Shown: one piece after another, positions 43,284 through 54,439 of the stretch
How positions within the stretch are numbered: the first letter of the stretch is position 1
Layout: the number at the start of each line of letters is the position of its first letter
Assembly: GCA_944472135.2 (NCBI GenBank)
Contig: OX235264.1
Location: forward strand, 93,134,319-93,198,318
Direction of reading: 5' to 3'
DNA length: 64,000 bases
From: Trichobilharzia regenti
Lineage: Eukaryota; Platyhelminthes; Trematoda; Strigeidida; Schistosomatidae
Notes under the pieces: generated by a model
Databases searched by the model: none
What the model saw: the letters and a program-made list of their open reading frames with translations, nothing else
Told to the model about the DNA's origin: nothing
Position numbers and translations under genes: made by a program

Positions 43284-45009
43284 TTTTGATGTGGTTTTGT
43301 TCTCTGAGCTGGATGGTTAGTTTGCGAAGCTTTCATCACCTTACTGGGTGACATCTTCAGCGCATACTTCAATTTGAAATTTAATAATTGTCAAATGAAT
43401 GGACAAAGAATACTCTTTCGATAACCTGTTCTTCATCAGGCTCTACAATTATATATACATTATAGTGAATGAATGAATGAATTAGTGTTATGAACAACAT
43501 TAATGTTGTTTAAATAACATCGAATCAATAATATTGATCGATTACTGCTCAAGAAAACCAGATGGAAGAATGAAATGAATGCTATCCTTCGACGTGACAG
43601 CGTTATATACCTCAATCGGACAAAAACTAGCAAAGGAAACCATGGAGCAATTACTTAGCGACGACGAACACCTTCCACAACAATCAAAAATGCAACACAC
43701 AAGCTGGATGGAATGCATAAATCTATGCCTAACAACATACTTCCAATTCAACGGCCAAATATATGAACAAGTCAAAGGAACACCCATGGGATCGCCAATA
43801 TCAGGTTTGATTGCAGAAGCAGTGATGCAAAGACTCGAAAATATAATTCTACCAAAGATCAAACCCAAGATTTGGATACGCTACGTCGACGACACATTTG
43901 TAATCATCAAAAGAAACGAATTAGATAAAACTCACAACTTAATAAACAACGTCTTCAACGACATCAAATTCACAAGAGAAGAGGAATCCGAGAACAAAAT
44001 ACCATTTTTGGACGTCTTAGTCAGGCGAACAACTACAGGAGAATTAGAAACTCAAGTTTATAGGAAATCAACTCACACAGACCAAATACTGAATTACAAC
44101 AGCAACAACCCAATAACACACAAAAGGAATTGCATACAAACACTATTCAAGAGAGCAAGGACTCACTGCAGCACTCCCACCTTAAGAAAAATTGAAGAAA
44201 AGTATCTCATGGACGTCTTCCAAAAGAATGGATATCCACGGAATTTCATCAAGAGACATATACCCCCAAGCCAACCTACCAAAGCAAAAGCCACCAAGGA
44301 AAGCACAAAGAAAATTGCCTTACCATATATAAAAGATATCTCAGAAATCACTACAAGACTCTTCAAACCTTTAGGAATTGACGTCGTACACAAACCAACA
44401 AAGTCGCTGCACTCAATTCTATGTCAACCAAAAGACTCAACAGCGAAAGAAGACAAAACCAACATCATCTACAAAATAAACTGTAACAACTGCGAAAAAC
44501 ACTACATCGGCCAAAGTGGACGTCCCCTTCGTCTTCGTATCCACGAACATAAGCTAGCCGTCAAAAGACATGATATCCACTCCCTCATTTCACTACACAC
44601 AGACAACTACGGACATCAATTCGACTGGGACAACGTTCAAATATTAGACAAAGGAAATAACAAGAATGCTAGAGAATTTTTAGAAGCTTGGCATTCCAGT
44701 GAATCATCAATCAATAGACACATCGAGATAGACAAAATTTATCAACCAATAAGAAAGAAACTTCACACACAAAGGGTCAAAGTTCAAGTCAAAGAAACAA
44801 CCGGTTCCAATGCAAGTAACCTAGAAGGTGTGAAAACACACACAAACAACCAATCACGTCCAAGGTCACCAGGAGAGATGATTAATAAACTCGTGGAGAA
44901 ATCTAAAAGCTCACTTCAAATTGAAGTATGCGCTGAAGATGTCACCCAGTAAGGTGATGAAAGCTTCGCAAACTAACCATCCAGCTCAGAGAACAAAACC
45001 ACATCAAAA
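43284..45009 (+). mobile_element. PLE-a with perfect 95-bp terminal inverted repeats
   Basis: 43284-43378 and 44915-45009 are exact inverse copies over 95 bp (ends TTTTGATGTGG / CCACATCAAAA). 43380-43555 is a PLE terminal-repeat type sequence (CTTTCGATAACC, GGCTCTACAATTATATA), followed by a long open frame from RT motif A to the end of the endonuclease. The perfect match of the ends suggests a young event. Confidence 0.82.
43579..44952 (+). CDS. PLE-a reverse transcriptase (from motif A) fused to GIY-YIG endonuclease
   Basis: 457 codons without a stop. SFDVTALYTSI (residues 3-13) is RT motif A with the first catalytic Asp. GTPMGSPISGLIAE (67-80) is motif B. RYVDDTFVI (101-109) is motif C with the two catalytic Asp. 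After a thumb/linker (IPFLDVLVRR, EEKYLMDVFQKNGYPRNFIK) comes the GIY-YIG nuclease: NIIYKINCNNCEKHYIGQSG (295-314), LRIHEHK, and REFLEAW (365-371) with the expected acidic residue. The RT part upstream of motif A is missing, so activity is unlikely even though every visible catalytic residue is intact. This is the best-preserved PLE frame in the window. Confidence 0.88.
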   Translation: MLSFDVTALYTSIGQKLAKETMEQLLSDDEHLPQQSKMQHTSWMECINLCLTTYFQFNGQIYEQVKGTPMGSPISGLIAEAVMQRLENIILPKIKPKIWIRYVDDTFVIIKRNELDKTHNLINNVFNDIKFTREEESENKIPFLDVLVRRTTTGELETQVYRKSTHTDQILNYNSNNPITHKRNCIQTLFKRARTHCSTPTLRKIEEKYLMDVFQKNGYPRNFIKRHIPPSQPTKAKATKESTKKIALPYIKDISEITTRLFKPLGIDVVHKPTKSLHSILCQPKDSTAKEDKTNIIYKINCNNCEKHYIGQSGRPLRLRIHEHKLAVKRHDIHSLISLHTDNYGHQFDWDNVQILDKGNNKNAREFLEAWHSSESSINRHIEIDKIYQPIRKKLHTQRVKVQVKETTGSNASNLEGVKTHTNNQSRPRSPGEMINKLVEKSKSSLQIEVCAEDVTQ

Positions 45010-46115
45010 TCATCCACCTGAGCTACAAATCTTCTCTATCATATCTAGAGGTTGTTTGTTTCAGGTTCCTCCTATTTATGCCGGCTGATTGTTGTCTGTT
45101 GTTGTTGTTGCTGTTGGCCAGGAAGTGTTGACAGGGTGTTCTATTATCACACACACACACACACACACACACACCTTATCAAAGCCATTCATTACTGCCC
45201 TTTTGATTTGTTGAGATTTGCCGTACTGTGAACTGACTTTGTGCCACTGTCATTTCTAACTACTAAATGCAGTAATTACATACACATATAGAGTTTTTGT
45301 TTTACTAATATAAGCGTTGTTGTTATCATAGCATCCACGATCAATAATCATTGTAAACAAAACTGAAGTCTAAATCAGTAGAAATGAATATTTAATATTT
45401 TTTTAAGACATTATTGTTGTAATGGTTAGAAGAAAAGAAAATCTGTAGTAATTGATGAAAGAAATTATGTCATGCATGACCTCAGTTTTGTCAGCTGTGA
45501 AAAATTTGAGATGATCTATCAATATTCATCAATAGAAACCTTCAAAATAAAGAAAAAATGAAACAAGACATTTGGTAACATTATATTTATACGTTCTTAG
45601 CCACGCTTAGGTTTGACTGGGTCAGCGAATAAGTTACTGTTCTGATTGGCTGCTGAAAAGTCATCCAATGAGATTATTTCCTGACTACAACATTAAAACT
45701 AGATCCATTATTTATTAAATGAACCCTTCTAACTGCAGCCCGCAGCCATTGATTTCAAGTGTTTCTTTTTATTTTTCCATCTCCCCATCAACGTGCGTCC
45801 ATAGACTATTATCTTATTATCCATATACTATTGACAAAATTTGTCAGTAACGCCTGTCACATTTGTGGTGAGTGATTTAAGTCACAAGAATTCAGCAATC
45901 AATCTCTCTCATTATCGCCACCTACCTGTACTACTTTATAGAATTTCGACTCTGTCCCACCCATCCTATTGTGTGTGTGTGTGTGTTAATGCATGCATTG
46001 CAACTGCTGAGTTTTTCTCTAAATTACTTATCTTCGTGGGATCAACCATTCTAATCTTAGCCACTAAATTCTTATGTTCCAACAATCTCGCTACCCCCGA
46101 CCTACTAGTTTTTGA
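45010..46115. other. POP1 intron 3, no gene recognised
   Basis: Contains an (AC)n run at ~45150-45173 and a (GT)n run at ~45970. The 95-codon frame 45841-46128 has no family signature. Confidence 0.4.
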
Positions 46116-46119
46116 CCTA

Positions 46120-46395
46120 TGTAGTTGACCGCACTTACAGTCATTGCAAGGTACTTTGTAAATTGCATTATTTTGCTTTGTTTTCAGGATGTCATCATAG
46201 ACTGAAATTGGTTAGAAGAAAAACTTGGGAGTACTGGACAAGTGTTTCGTCCCACTGGCCTGAGACTTTTCAGCAGTACGCCCCCCTCTGAGGTCTGAAC
46301 CCGGGACCTACCTGAAAGGCTAGCTAACTCGTAGACTATTAAGCCACTGGCACCTGATCCAATTCCCATCTCATGAATTCTAACTTCTGCCAATT
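46120..46395 (-). mobile_element. SINE-H, near full length
   Basis: The head (CAGTGGCTTAATAGTCTACG) and tail are clear. The hammerhead core reads CTGAAAA (G8 to A) and should be inactive. Confidence 0.7.
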
Positions 46396-46399
46396 CACA

Positions 46400-46785
46400 A
46401 CATTAATATCTTGTCTAATTAGTAGGTCAACAGAGTATTTTAACCTACAGAGCTTGTCACTAAATGAGTTTGTAGTCTTAAATGCCATTCTGAATCTTTG
46501 TTCATCGAGTCTACACCCAACACGTGCAATAGGATGTAATGACTCGTCACTCATACCGGAAATGTGGAAAGTACTATCACCAATCGAGTCAAGCGATGAA
46601 AAATAATGGAATTATAAAAACGAAGTTAGAAAGTTGTGTGAATAATGCCTTGATATGATTATGAGCAGTAATAAATTGTGCTCGAAACGTGGTCTGATCA
46701 GTAAATATTACTGTATAACACCACACTGTGAGACTTAATCAAAGTAAAACGTTTATCCACAATGGAATACCTGGAAATTGGACTG
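46400..46785 (+). mobile_element. PLE-b 3' part with terminal repeat
   Basis: CATACCGGAAATGTGGAAAG, then ATTATGAGCAGTAATAAATT, GTGCTCGAAACGTGG and CACACTGTGAGACTTAATC match the right end of 9147-10042. Confidence 0.65.
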
Positions 46786-46919
46786 TTACAGTGAATAAAT
46801 CAATGAAAAATCGATGTACAGTTAGTTACTGAGATACTGATAGATTCATGTACTTAAATTTTGATCAGGTTTAACTAATCGGCATAAAAAACAAAATTTG
46901 GATTTTCTTACATCAATTT

Positions 46920-47330
46920 TAGGTCAGTCAGTTCTGCTATTTAGGTTAGAAATTTGGCTAGGGTATCACGACTGACTGCATTCTGGAGACTAATATGAAC
47001 AACTGCCTTTGCAGATGACTGTCTAGGAAGAATTATCAATAAGAAACTCTGGGAATGAACGAAAGAACCAAAAGCCTATTGTTTCACAGATATGCTGAAC
47101 TAAGTGAAGATGTATCGGACGCATGCTCAGGAAACCATTGTACGATATCGAGTGTCATGATGTCTATTTGAACCTGAAATGATGAGTAGGGCGTGAGTCA
47201 TAAGGTGACATGGAGGAGATCAGAGTCTATAAGCGATCATAAGGCCGGGTAATGAGGATCACAGAAAATAAGATGGATTGGAGATGCGCTTTTGAAGCAC
47301 TGTGTGTTCCACTCGGACCATTTCAACCAG
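46920..47330 (+). mobile_element. LINE-B-like 3' fragment
   Basis: Decayed C-terminal zone (GACGCATGCTCAGGAAACC, GGTGACATGGAGGAGATC) ending GTGTTCCACTCGGACC, the family tail. Confidence 0.5.
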
Positions 47331-47665
47331 CATATATCAGTTCACTTGCTCATGTGCAATCGAGTATATTGGCCATATCATGCGTCCGCCTGTAAAACGC
47401 ACTGAGGAACACTATCTAGCATGGCTAACTAGCAAAGGAAGAACTCAAGAGTGTATATATTTCAGTAACAGAACATCTTATGAATTCATGACTTTCATCT
47501 CCATTTGAAAAGTCCTTCAAAGTCATATCCAAGATTCTATCAAACGTATCAAAGTGAGTGGAATCAAGACATCTGTGTGGGCATACCTGAGACACTAGTA
47601 ATTGCAAAGTTCAGGATCACTCTATGTATTCAGAAGAAATACGTTCAACCGTTGTCCTTACCATA
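47300..47665 (+). mobile_element. PLE GIY-YIG fragment
   Basis: ISTSIYQFTCSCAIEYIGHI, then KRTEEHYLAWLTS, then LYVFRRNTFNRCPY is a PLE endonuclease with CxC and YIG, frameshifted in its second half. Confidence 0.6.
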
Positions 47666-47882
47666 GTCATCATAACAATTCAGTCGTTTCAATTAGTGTT
47701 ATTCTCTGTAGTCTTTCTTACCCAACCTTCCTGTTTATTTCTGTTATTTTTACGTTCATTGTTTTAATCCCCACCTACATTACTATATTTATATGTGTCC
47801 GAACTTCCCGCCTGTTTTTGTTAATACTTCGTTTTTGATTTCCAGTTACACAAATAGTTAAGTCTTTCAGTGATTATACTCC

Positions 47883-48177
47883 TGTAACAACAGAAGACAA
47901 GGGCCAGGCAACAGATCGTTTTATTACGAAAATCAACACGTATTTATATATATTTCACATACATTATTATAGCTTATGCAAGTAGACAAGCGCAGTCTTC
48001 TGATTGGTTGTTTATCCGAAGTTAAGCAGACAAACGCAGGCTTCTCATTGGTTGTTTCGGGATTCCTCGAAAAATAGAGTTCTCTATCTGCGAATCATAT
48101 TTTGCCACGTTAAGTCTGCTGTGATTGGTTGTTAAATCAACCTTGTACATATTTTCTCACGGCCTGATCTCACCACA
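47883..48177 (-). mobile_element. Solo LTR with 4-bp target duplication (CTCC)
   Basis: Inverse of the LTR at 494-812: TGTAACAACAGAAGAC at the left, CTGATCTCACCACA at the right. CTCC flanks both ends (47879-47882 and 48178-48181). The CCAAT-type boxes and TATTTATA are kept. Confidence 0.88.
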
Positions 48178-48264
48178 CTCCTACTATGTTTTTTTATCCA
48201 GTCTTCCTGTTTATTTCATATATTATTTTTTACTAATTTGACCTTTGACCTGAAGTAGTTCTGG

Positions 48265-48575
48265 AATATTTAAATGTTGGTTTTCAGAGATTTGGAAAGA
48301 TCATTGAAAACTTGCAGGGAGTGCTGGACAGCCGTTTCGTTCCACTAGTTTGAGGCTCTTCAGTAGGACTCACCCACCGCAAGGGTTCGAACCTAGTACC
48401 TTCTGGTTACAAGGAGAGTAGCTCTTAGACCATTAAGCTAATGGGACTCAATCCAATGGCCACTACATGATTTCCAACTTCTGCCAATTCATGGTATGAC
48501 GCGACAATTAGCAAACGTCATTGGCGGCGACTATTTGTACTCACATCTGACCTGCTGTAACCAACTGGTCACGAC
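48265..48575 (-). mobile_element. SINE-H in POP1 intron 3
   Basis: - strand head, hammerhead with CTGAAGA and GAAA kept but stem II poorly paired (GCC against GGAAC), and tail. Confidence 0.7.
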
Positions 48576-49049
48576 TTACCACTATAACCCCACATAACTA
48601 CCTACCTGAATAGGGCCAGTCACTAGTCAGTACTAATTTATCCATCTATCTGACTATTTGTAATCCTCTTTTCCTGTATATTACACTTTTTAATTTTGAT
48701 TAGTATGTCCCTTGACTAGAAATAGTTCTGGAATTTTCCCACCCATTCCCTAGAAGTACACGAATATACAGCCTAGTTGAGGACTTCGTCGACAAGAAAA
48801 TTGAATTCTCCGCAATCGTCTTGTTAATAATATAATATTAATAAATAGTACATTTCTATTAGTGTTGCTTGACTTAGTGCAATGCTGTCTAACCGGTGGT
48901 TGAAAAAGAATGTCTAAAATCATGCAATTATATACATAAAGCTGTAATGCTTTATCACAATGTCGAATTTATAAATACTTTTATGAGTGTTTTTTTTTCA
49001 TTGGACATTAGTCAGTAACTAGTGTAATGTGTGTGCGTGTGTCTAGTCC

Positions 49050-51302
49050 TTTGTTTGGTGCAGACTGAATTCTGTTAGGCAAGTCTGCAGTGTGGCCCTC
49101 ATGCTACTGTATGACTTTCCATCATGGTGCACACTGTCAACTATACGGTTGGAGGTAATCGTTAGGGGGGAAGCCTTACCTGACTTAATTGGCATTGACC
49201 AGTCAGTAAGGCTCATCTGCAACCTTTTATCATGCAAATCACCTAACAGCATGTGGAAATTTTTCAACGAAATTACTGGCAATAGTAAGCGATGTAATGT
49301 TTTTGCCTCTTGTGATGTTAATGCTCTTAATCTGTCTTTTATACGCTCTCCTTCTACTATAACCACTTCTAATGTTACTAATCTTGTAGCTCATAACTTC
49401 CAGGACTTTAATACTCTCGATGTTTTGAAATGTCTTAAAACTCTTAAGCCCTCACATAGTCTTAGCCCTGATGGCATACATGCATATGTTCTAAAACAAT
49501 GTGCAGATGCTTTATGCTCTCCTCTAACTAATATCCTGAATGCTTCTTCCTCTGAAAACGTTGTACCTGTTTCATGGAAAGACATTAAAATAGTCCCTGT
49601 CCCTAAACCTGGAAATAGCAAGAACGTAAAGTTCAGACACATTGCCATCACTTCCCCGTTTCTAAAGCTCATGGAAAAACTAGTACTTCTTAAACTCGAA
49701 CCCTCCCTTAAAAGCTTCGAAGACCCCAAACAATTTGCCTACGGACAGGGTATGAATACTTTAGACGCTGCAGCCGTCTTACACAACAGTATTGTCTCAT
49801 CATTAGACAAAGGTGCCAAATATGTCCGCTGCACGTTTCTTAACTTCACTTCTGCTTTCGACTCTGTACCTAGATGTCTCTTGCTAAATAAGCTCTCCAT
49901 GACACAAACTGAATTTTGGGTAACTAACTGGTTGCATTCCTACTTTTCAAACAGAATGCAGTACACCGTATACAAAGGCGAATCCTCCTCTGCCGTGCTC
50001 ACTGAAGCTGGTGTCACCCAAGGTGCTGTACTCTCCCCACTTCTCTTTTCATTCTTCCTACATGACCTACCATCTTCAAATGACATTAACTTTGTCAAAT
50101 ATGCTGACGACCTGACTGAATCTTTGCCTGTCAAATGTCAAAGTGACTGCTCTAAACTAAATGGCTTTTTATCAGAAATTAGCCAATGGTCCAAGGAAAA
50201 CGGTCTCACCTTAAACCCCTCCAAATGCCAAACAGTTAATTTCACCTTCAGGCACAAATCTGACCTCAGAAAACTGGTTATCACTCACGAGGTGTGCAAC
50301 ATTGATGGCACTGAAATAGAAACCAAGTCGTAAGTCAAATACCTAGGTGTCATTCTATCAGCTGATCTTTCCTGGTCGTTTCATATGCTGATGATTTCTA
50401 AGAAAATATTCCGTCTTACCTTCTACATCAAGAAGTTTAAACATTCTGGTATAAACCAACCCTTACTTCTACGATTCGTTAACTCTCGCATTCTGCCTAT
50501 TATTCTCTATTGTTCCCCCTTAGTTTTTCCTGGGTTACTGAAGAAAGACTATACCTTATTAAGCAGTATGTTAAAGGTTGTCAGCAGGATAAGCAACGTG
50601 CCACTTAACCAGCTTGTTAATATTCCTTTCGGCAGACACATGGACTCATGTGAAAAATGGGCGAAATCCATCTTATCTGACTCACAACACCTTCTACATG
50701 CACAACTCTCCCCATGTATCTCTTCAGGGAAAACCAGAAGCCTCTTTAGAAAACTATATACTCGCACTAGTAAGTCCAAAAACTCATCCATACCCTACTT
50801 AGCCCGTGTTCTGTGCGATAAAGAATGCATTAGGCGTGAAACCTTTAACTTAATAAATAGTCAGTAGAACAAATGGATCTCGTCTTTCCAACTCACATCA
50901 TTTACAGGCACAATGTTTTCTCTCTACCTTTTTTTTTCTTTTCTTTCTGTGTTTATTTTTGTTATGTGCTGTTTTGTTTCTCTCTTCCTTACAAACTCTA
51001 CTTAAAACTTTCTTGTTCGTTCTCTCACACTCTGTATATCTCGACCATTTTGGTATCGCTTACGTCAGTAAATATGCTAGTAGTATCTACTTTTCTAACA
51101 CCTTCAAACACTATTTAATTTTGGCTTTGCTACCGACATGCTAATATGTTGTTGTCAAAACTGACTGAGATAACTTTAATCTATGTAGAACTATATTTAC
51201 TGTTAATGTACCAACTGGATGCAATATTGTAGTAAAATGCTGAGAATTCCATTCTGTATCACAAGTACTGATTTGGAATAAAGCTTATCTTATCTTATCT
51301 AT
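49050..51302 (+). mobile_element. LINE-C (CR1/SR1-like), 5'-truncated, most complete copy
   Basis: Spans a truncated 5' part, most of the reverse transcriptase (next entry), a C-terminal domain to 50867, a 3' UTR and a short-period tail of TTATC units (51279-51302), as CR1-clade LINEs usually have. No endonuclease domain remains. Confidence 0.88.
49092..50867 (+). pseudogene. LINE-C reverse transcriptase, one nonsense codon and a lost catalytic Asp
   Basis: A single frame runs from 49092 to 50867 broken only by TAA at 50331-50333, where the sister copy at 39220 has Glu. Blocks: SLSPDGIHAYVLKQ, WKDIKIVPVPKPG, motif A as TFLNFTSAFDSVP (residue 251 is Asn where the catalytic Asp is expected), TEAGVTQGAVLSPLLFSFFL (motif B) and FVKYADD (YADD at 337-340). 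After the stop: LGVILSADLSW, SRILPIILYCSPLVFP and RRETFNLINSQ. Both the stop and the D-to-N change argue for a dead copy. Confidence 0.85.
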
Positions 51303-51434
51303 CTAAAGGAACTCATATCCCCTCTGGGATGCACAAACCCGTGTCACTCTGTGAGTGTTGCAGTCGCAGACGTTATCAGTGAGTTATTCAGTTGCATGAC
51401 TGACCTCCTCCATAGGACTGTATTGGATATTTTT

Positions 51435-51610
51435 TTTTTGATTGGACACTGGTTAGTAACTAGTGATGCGTGTTCGAATTTCAAAGGGTATGTGAGTTCT
51501 CTCAAAGTTACGGATGCGCTTTGCTGACTAGTGCTGACAAGGATGAAATCTAGGTCAGGCGAGGCTTCCTTCCGATTGCCTCCTACTATTTAATACTAAC
51601 TGAGATACGA
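51435..51610 (+). mobile_element. tRNA-derived SINE remnant (family of 28445)
   Basis: GATGCGTGTTCGAATTTC, then TTTGCTGACTAGTGCTGAC, AGGCGAGGCTTCCTTCCG parallel the B-box, body and tail of 28445-28640. Confidence 0.45.
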
Positions 51611-52800
51611 GTCATTTAAAGGAAGCATGTTTAGCAGTTGTTGTTTTCTCAACATAAAATGGGAAAATAAAGTAACAAACGCCAATTGATAATTCGAATA
51701 TGCATTTGTCAGTTGTGTTTAACAGATGATTGATAAAGCTGATCAATGTTGAAAATTTATTTGCTCATGAATATATATATATATATATATATGCCTAAAT
51801 CAATATTTAGTAAGATTTTTTTCATTTTGATAGTATATTTTGTGAATCAGATTGTGTTTTTTGAAATTTCAGCTCACAAATTGATAGGCAGTACCGAAAA
51901 ACTCTTGCTTTCTAGTTGTGAACTTATTAAGGTTACACACTCATGAGTTAATTAACTGGGGGTCGAACACAAAACATTCAGCTGATGTCACTTTGTGATT
52001 CGACTTTGAAACCAATCAAACCTTGCCAACCAACCATTTCAAAATGAATCTACCCCTCATTTTAGGGATTGACGACCAGTTGGGTCTTTCACGTCGGGTT
52101 TAAGGACACAGGGACTCACCACCGATGAAAATGACTGTCACATAGTTGTATATGTAACGAATTGACAGAAGTTAAGATTTGAAAGTGTGATTAGATTTTG
52201 TGTCAGTTGATTCAACAGTCAACGGACTAGTATTTTCACTCAAATGTCCTGAGTTCAATAAAACTTTGGTGGCGGGTGGTGGTGGGGCTGATGACTACAT
52301 ATTGTCGAAGGGTCCCCAAACTCGGATAAAATAGATGTCCAATACTTGGTGGATCTAGGTCGTTTACTTACTTGCACCTATCTATAATCCACATATACCA
52401 CCTAGAAGGGATTGATATTGCTCTGGAGATGTGAGCCTGCATCACCAAGTGTTTAGCCAATTGTTGCGCAACTGTCCTCTTATAAGGCTGTGGCGTTCAC
52501 TTCTAACAAGAATTATCTGTAGTTAGAGATGGAGGTTGATACGAATCAGCTTAGATCGGAAATAACATTTTAAGTCAATAACTAAAAGCCTAGTCGGAAG
52601 TGTTTATTCCTGAAATCTGGATTTAGTTTACGTTGTGGCCAAGAAATGATCTCATTACTGGACAACTTTTCTTCTCAAGGTTTAACTTTCGGGAAATCGA
52701 CAATCAATCAAAACGGGCACAAAACCTAGGTCCGGGCATTCCAGTTGATCACCCTAAATCGTTTTACATTATTTTTGAATATCTCACCGGTTCATTTGAT
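51611..52800. other. POP1 intron 3, mostly unassigned
   Basis: Holds a short TA run (~51772-51791) and a decayed SINE-H-like piece at ~52080-52360. No coding signal. Confidence 0.4.
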
Positions 52801-52804
52801 CGTT

Positions 52805-53010
52805 CTAAACCATGCACATGGTCCGGGGTTCGATACCCGATCGACGCAGTCTTTTACCTCTCCAAACCAGTAATAAATAAGCCGTAGAGAGGAAAAGTTG
52901 GGCATGAGGCTAGCAACCTCATCCTGTAAAAGTAAACACTGCTACAGAAACTTCAAGCCTCTAGCCTGAAGCCTAATGTTCCACTGGGAACGTGAAGGAA
53001 AAAAATTGGT
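52805..53010 (+). mobile_element. SINE-T, 5'-truncated
   Basis: ACCATGCACATGG, then GGTTCGATACCCG (B-box), GGCATGAGGCTAGCAACC and the tail GAAGCCTAATGTTCCACTGG followed by GAACGTGAAGGAAAAAA. Confidence 0.8.
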
Positions 53011-53019
53011 ATCTCTGGC

Positions 53020-53430
53020 GGTTTCGCTGCGTCAGCATGAATGTCAAAGGTTGGGTTTACAATGTTCTAGTGTGCTCAGTCTTCTTCTACGCCTGTGAAA
53101 CTTAACCTCTTCCAGCTGAGAATTTAGTGTGTGACTCTATGTATCTGATCATAGCTATCACCGTAGAATCGCTTTCGTTCGATTTCATCATCGCATGAGT
53201 AATTCTGAGGTCCAGTAGCGTGTGTCTAGACGCAGTGGAGACCATCAATCATTAAGCGTCGTCATCTAGAAACACCAGCTTCGGTGGCTTGTGGGTGTTT
53301 GCTACGAATCCCATCCCGGAGGTTTCCGTAGTGGTCTCTGTTCTCTAGCCCTGGCACTGGATAAGAAAAGCAGGGATTCGGTCAGCCTGTGATTTGGGGT
53401 ATTTGTGCTAATTTAGCATCGGTTGGTACA
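53020..53430 (+). mobile_element. LINE-A-like RT C-terminal fragment
   Basis: Pieces across frames, NVKGWVYNVLVCSVFFYACE, RFHHRMSNSEVQ and HQLRWLVGVCYE, follow the RT C-terminal order with many frameshifts. Confidence 0.55.
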
Positions 53431-53818
53431 TCATGACTCCTTGGTGGGGGGCCAACAGATAGTCCCAGGTGTTGCCTCGATATGACCAAGAATCACAATC
53501 ATCAGTGGCTAACATACTACAGTTTCCTTCCTTCTTCCCTTTCTGACAATAATTCGATGAGCGTTGTTCAGTCTTGTTTAAATATAGCAGCTGCTTGATT
53601 TCTGATGCCAATATTGTTCTAGGTTTTGTGTTTTGAATAACTGAATAGTAATAGAAATCTAAACTGCTCAATCTCTGCTGTTGACAATGTCAGCTTTTAA
53701 TACAAACGGCGTTTCGATGATGCCAACCCTTTTGTTACTCACATTTTTTTTCTTGTCATATTTTTTCTACTAATTGTGCATAGTCTAAATTTATTTTATA
53801 AACCTTTTTAATTGTTAG
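53431..53818. other. POP1 intron 3 end, nothing recognised
   Basis: Ends in the pyrimidine-rich acceptor region of POP1 exon 4. Confidence 0.4.
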
Positions 53819-54183
53819 CCAAAAGAAAATTTTCGTCATATTTGGTTATGGCTTCATCCGTCTATCTCAGTGACAGCTTGGCAGTTACTTCAAGCACGTA
53901 TTAAAGAAATAAATTCTTCAACGTCTGATAGACAAAACATTCTACAGATGAATGATTTAACTGGTTACTTTTGTCGACTTCATACAACTGGAAGGCAGTC
54001 GCATGGTTTGATTAGTGATATTTTAAAACAAGCTGTAAAAGATGGCAGTGATGTAATTACGATGGAGACAACTGATAATTGGAGACTTTGGAATCACCTG
54101 TCTACAAATATACGCGAAGCTGTATGCCTACCACCTGGTCTGGTAGTCATGTTATCGAATTGTGAAAGTTTTCGGTTGAATAG
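53819..54183 (+). CDS. POP1: POP1, fourth coding exon
   Basis: Acceptor TTTTTAATTGTTAG, then PKENFRHIWLWLHPSISV, TAWQLLQARIKEI and MNDLTGYFCRLHTTGRQSHG. The block R-x-x-WLWLHP matches the POP1 sequence after LGPVxxxW, and the later CESFRLNR corresponds to the family's RFRL segment. It starts in phase 0 as required and ends AATAG before donor GTAAGT, so two bases carry into the next exon. That exon must lie downstream; I could not place it with confidence. Confidence 0.88.
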
Positions 54184-54439
54184 GTAAGTCTGTTGGTGTC
54201 TGTTGTCTCATTGGTGTTGTTGTATTGAAGACACGCATATATCTTCTTTTTTATTTATGTCCAAACCGAGTTTACTTTTAACAGTTTGAAAAAATTTGGG
54301 CATTAAGTATATGATACTCATTATTGTATTTCCCAATGAATGAAAAACACAACGATATTGTCGTTTTTACTGACGTTTCTCTATTTAATGCTGTTAATAG
54401 CTTTATCAAAGTATTATGAAACCAGAATTTACAAAATCT

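Noticed and set aside
45841..46128. 95-codon + strand frame
   Set aside because: Includes a GT microsatellite (CVCVCV) and has no domain signature.
53408..53671. 87-codon - strand frame
   Set aside because: Lies in the POP1 intron with no recognisable motif.
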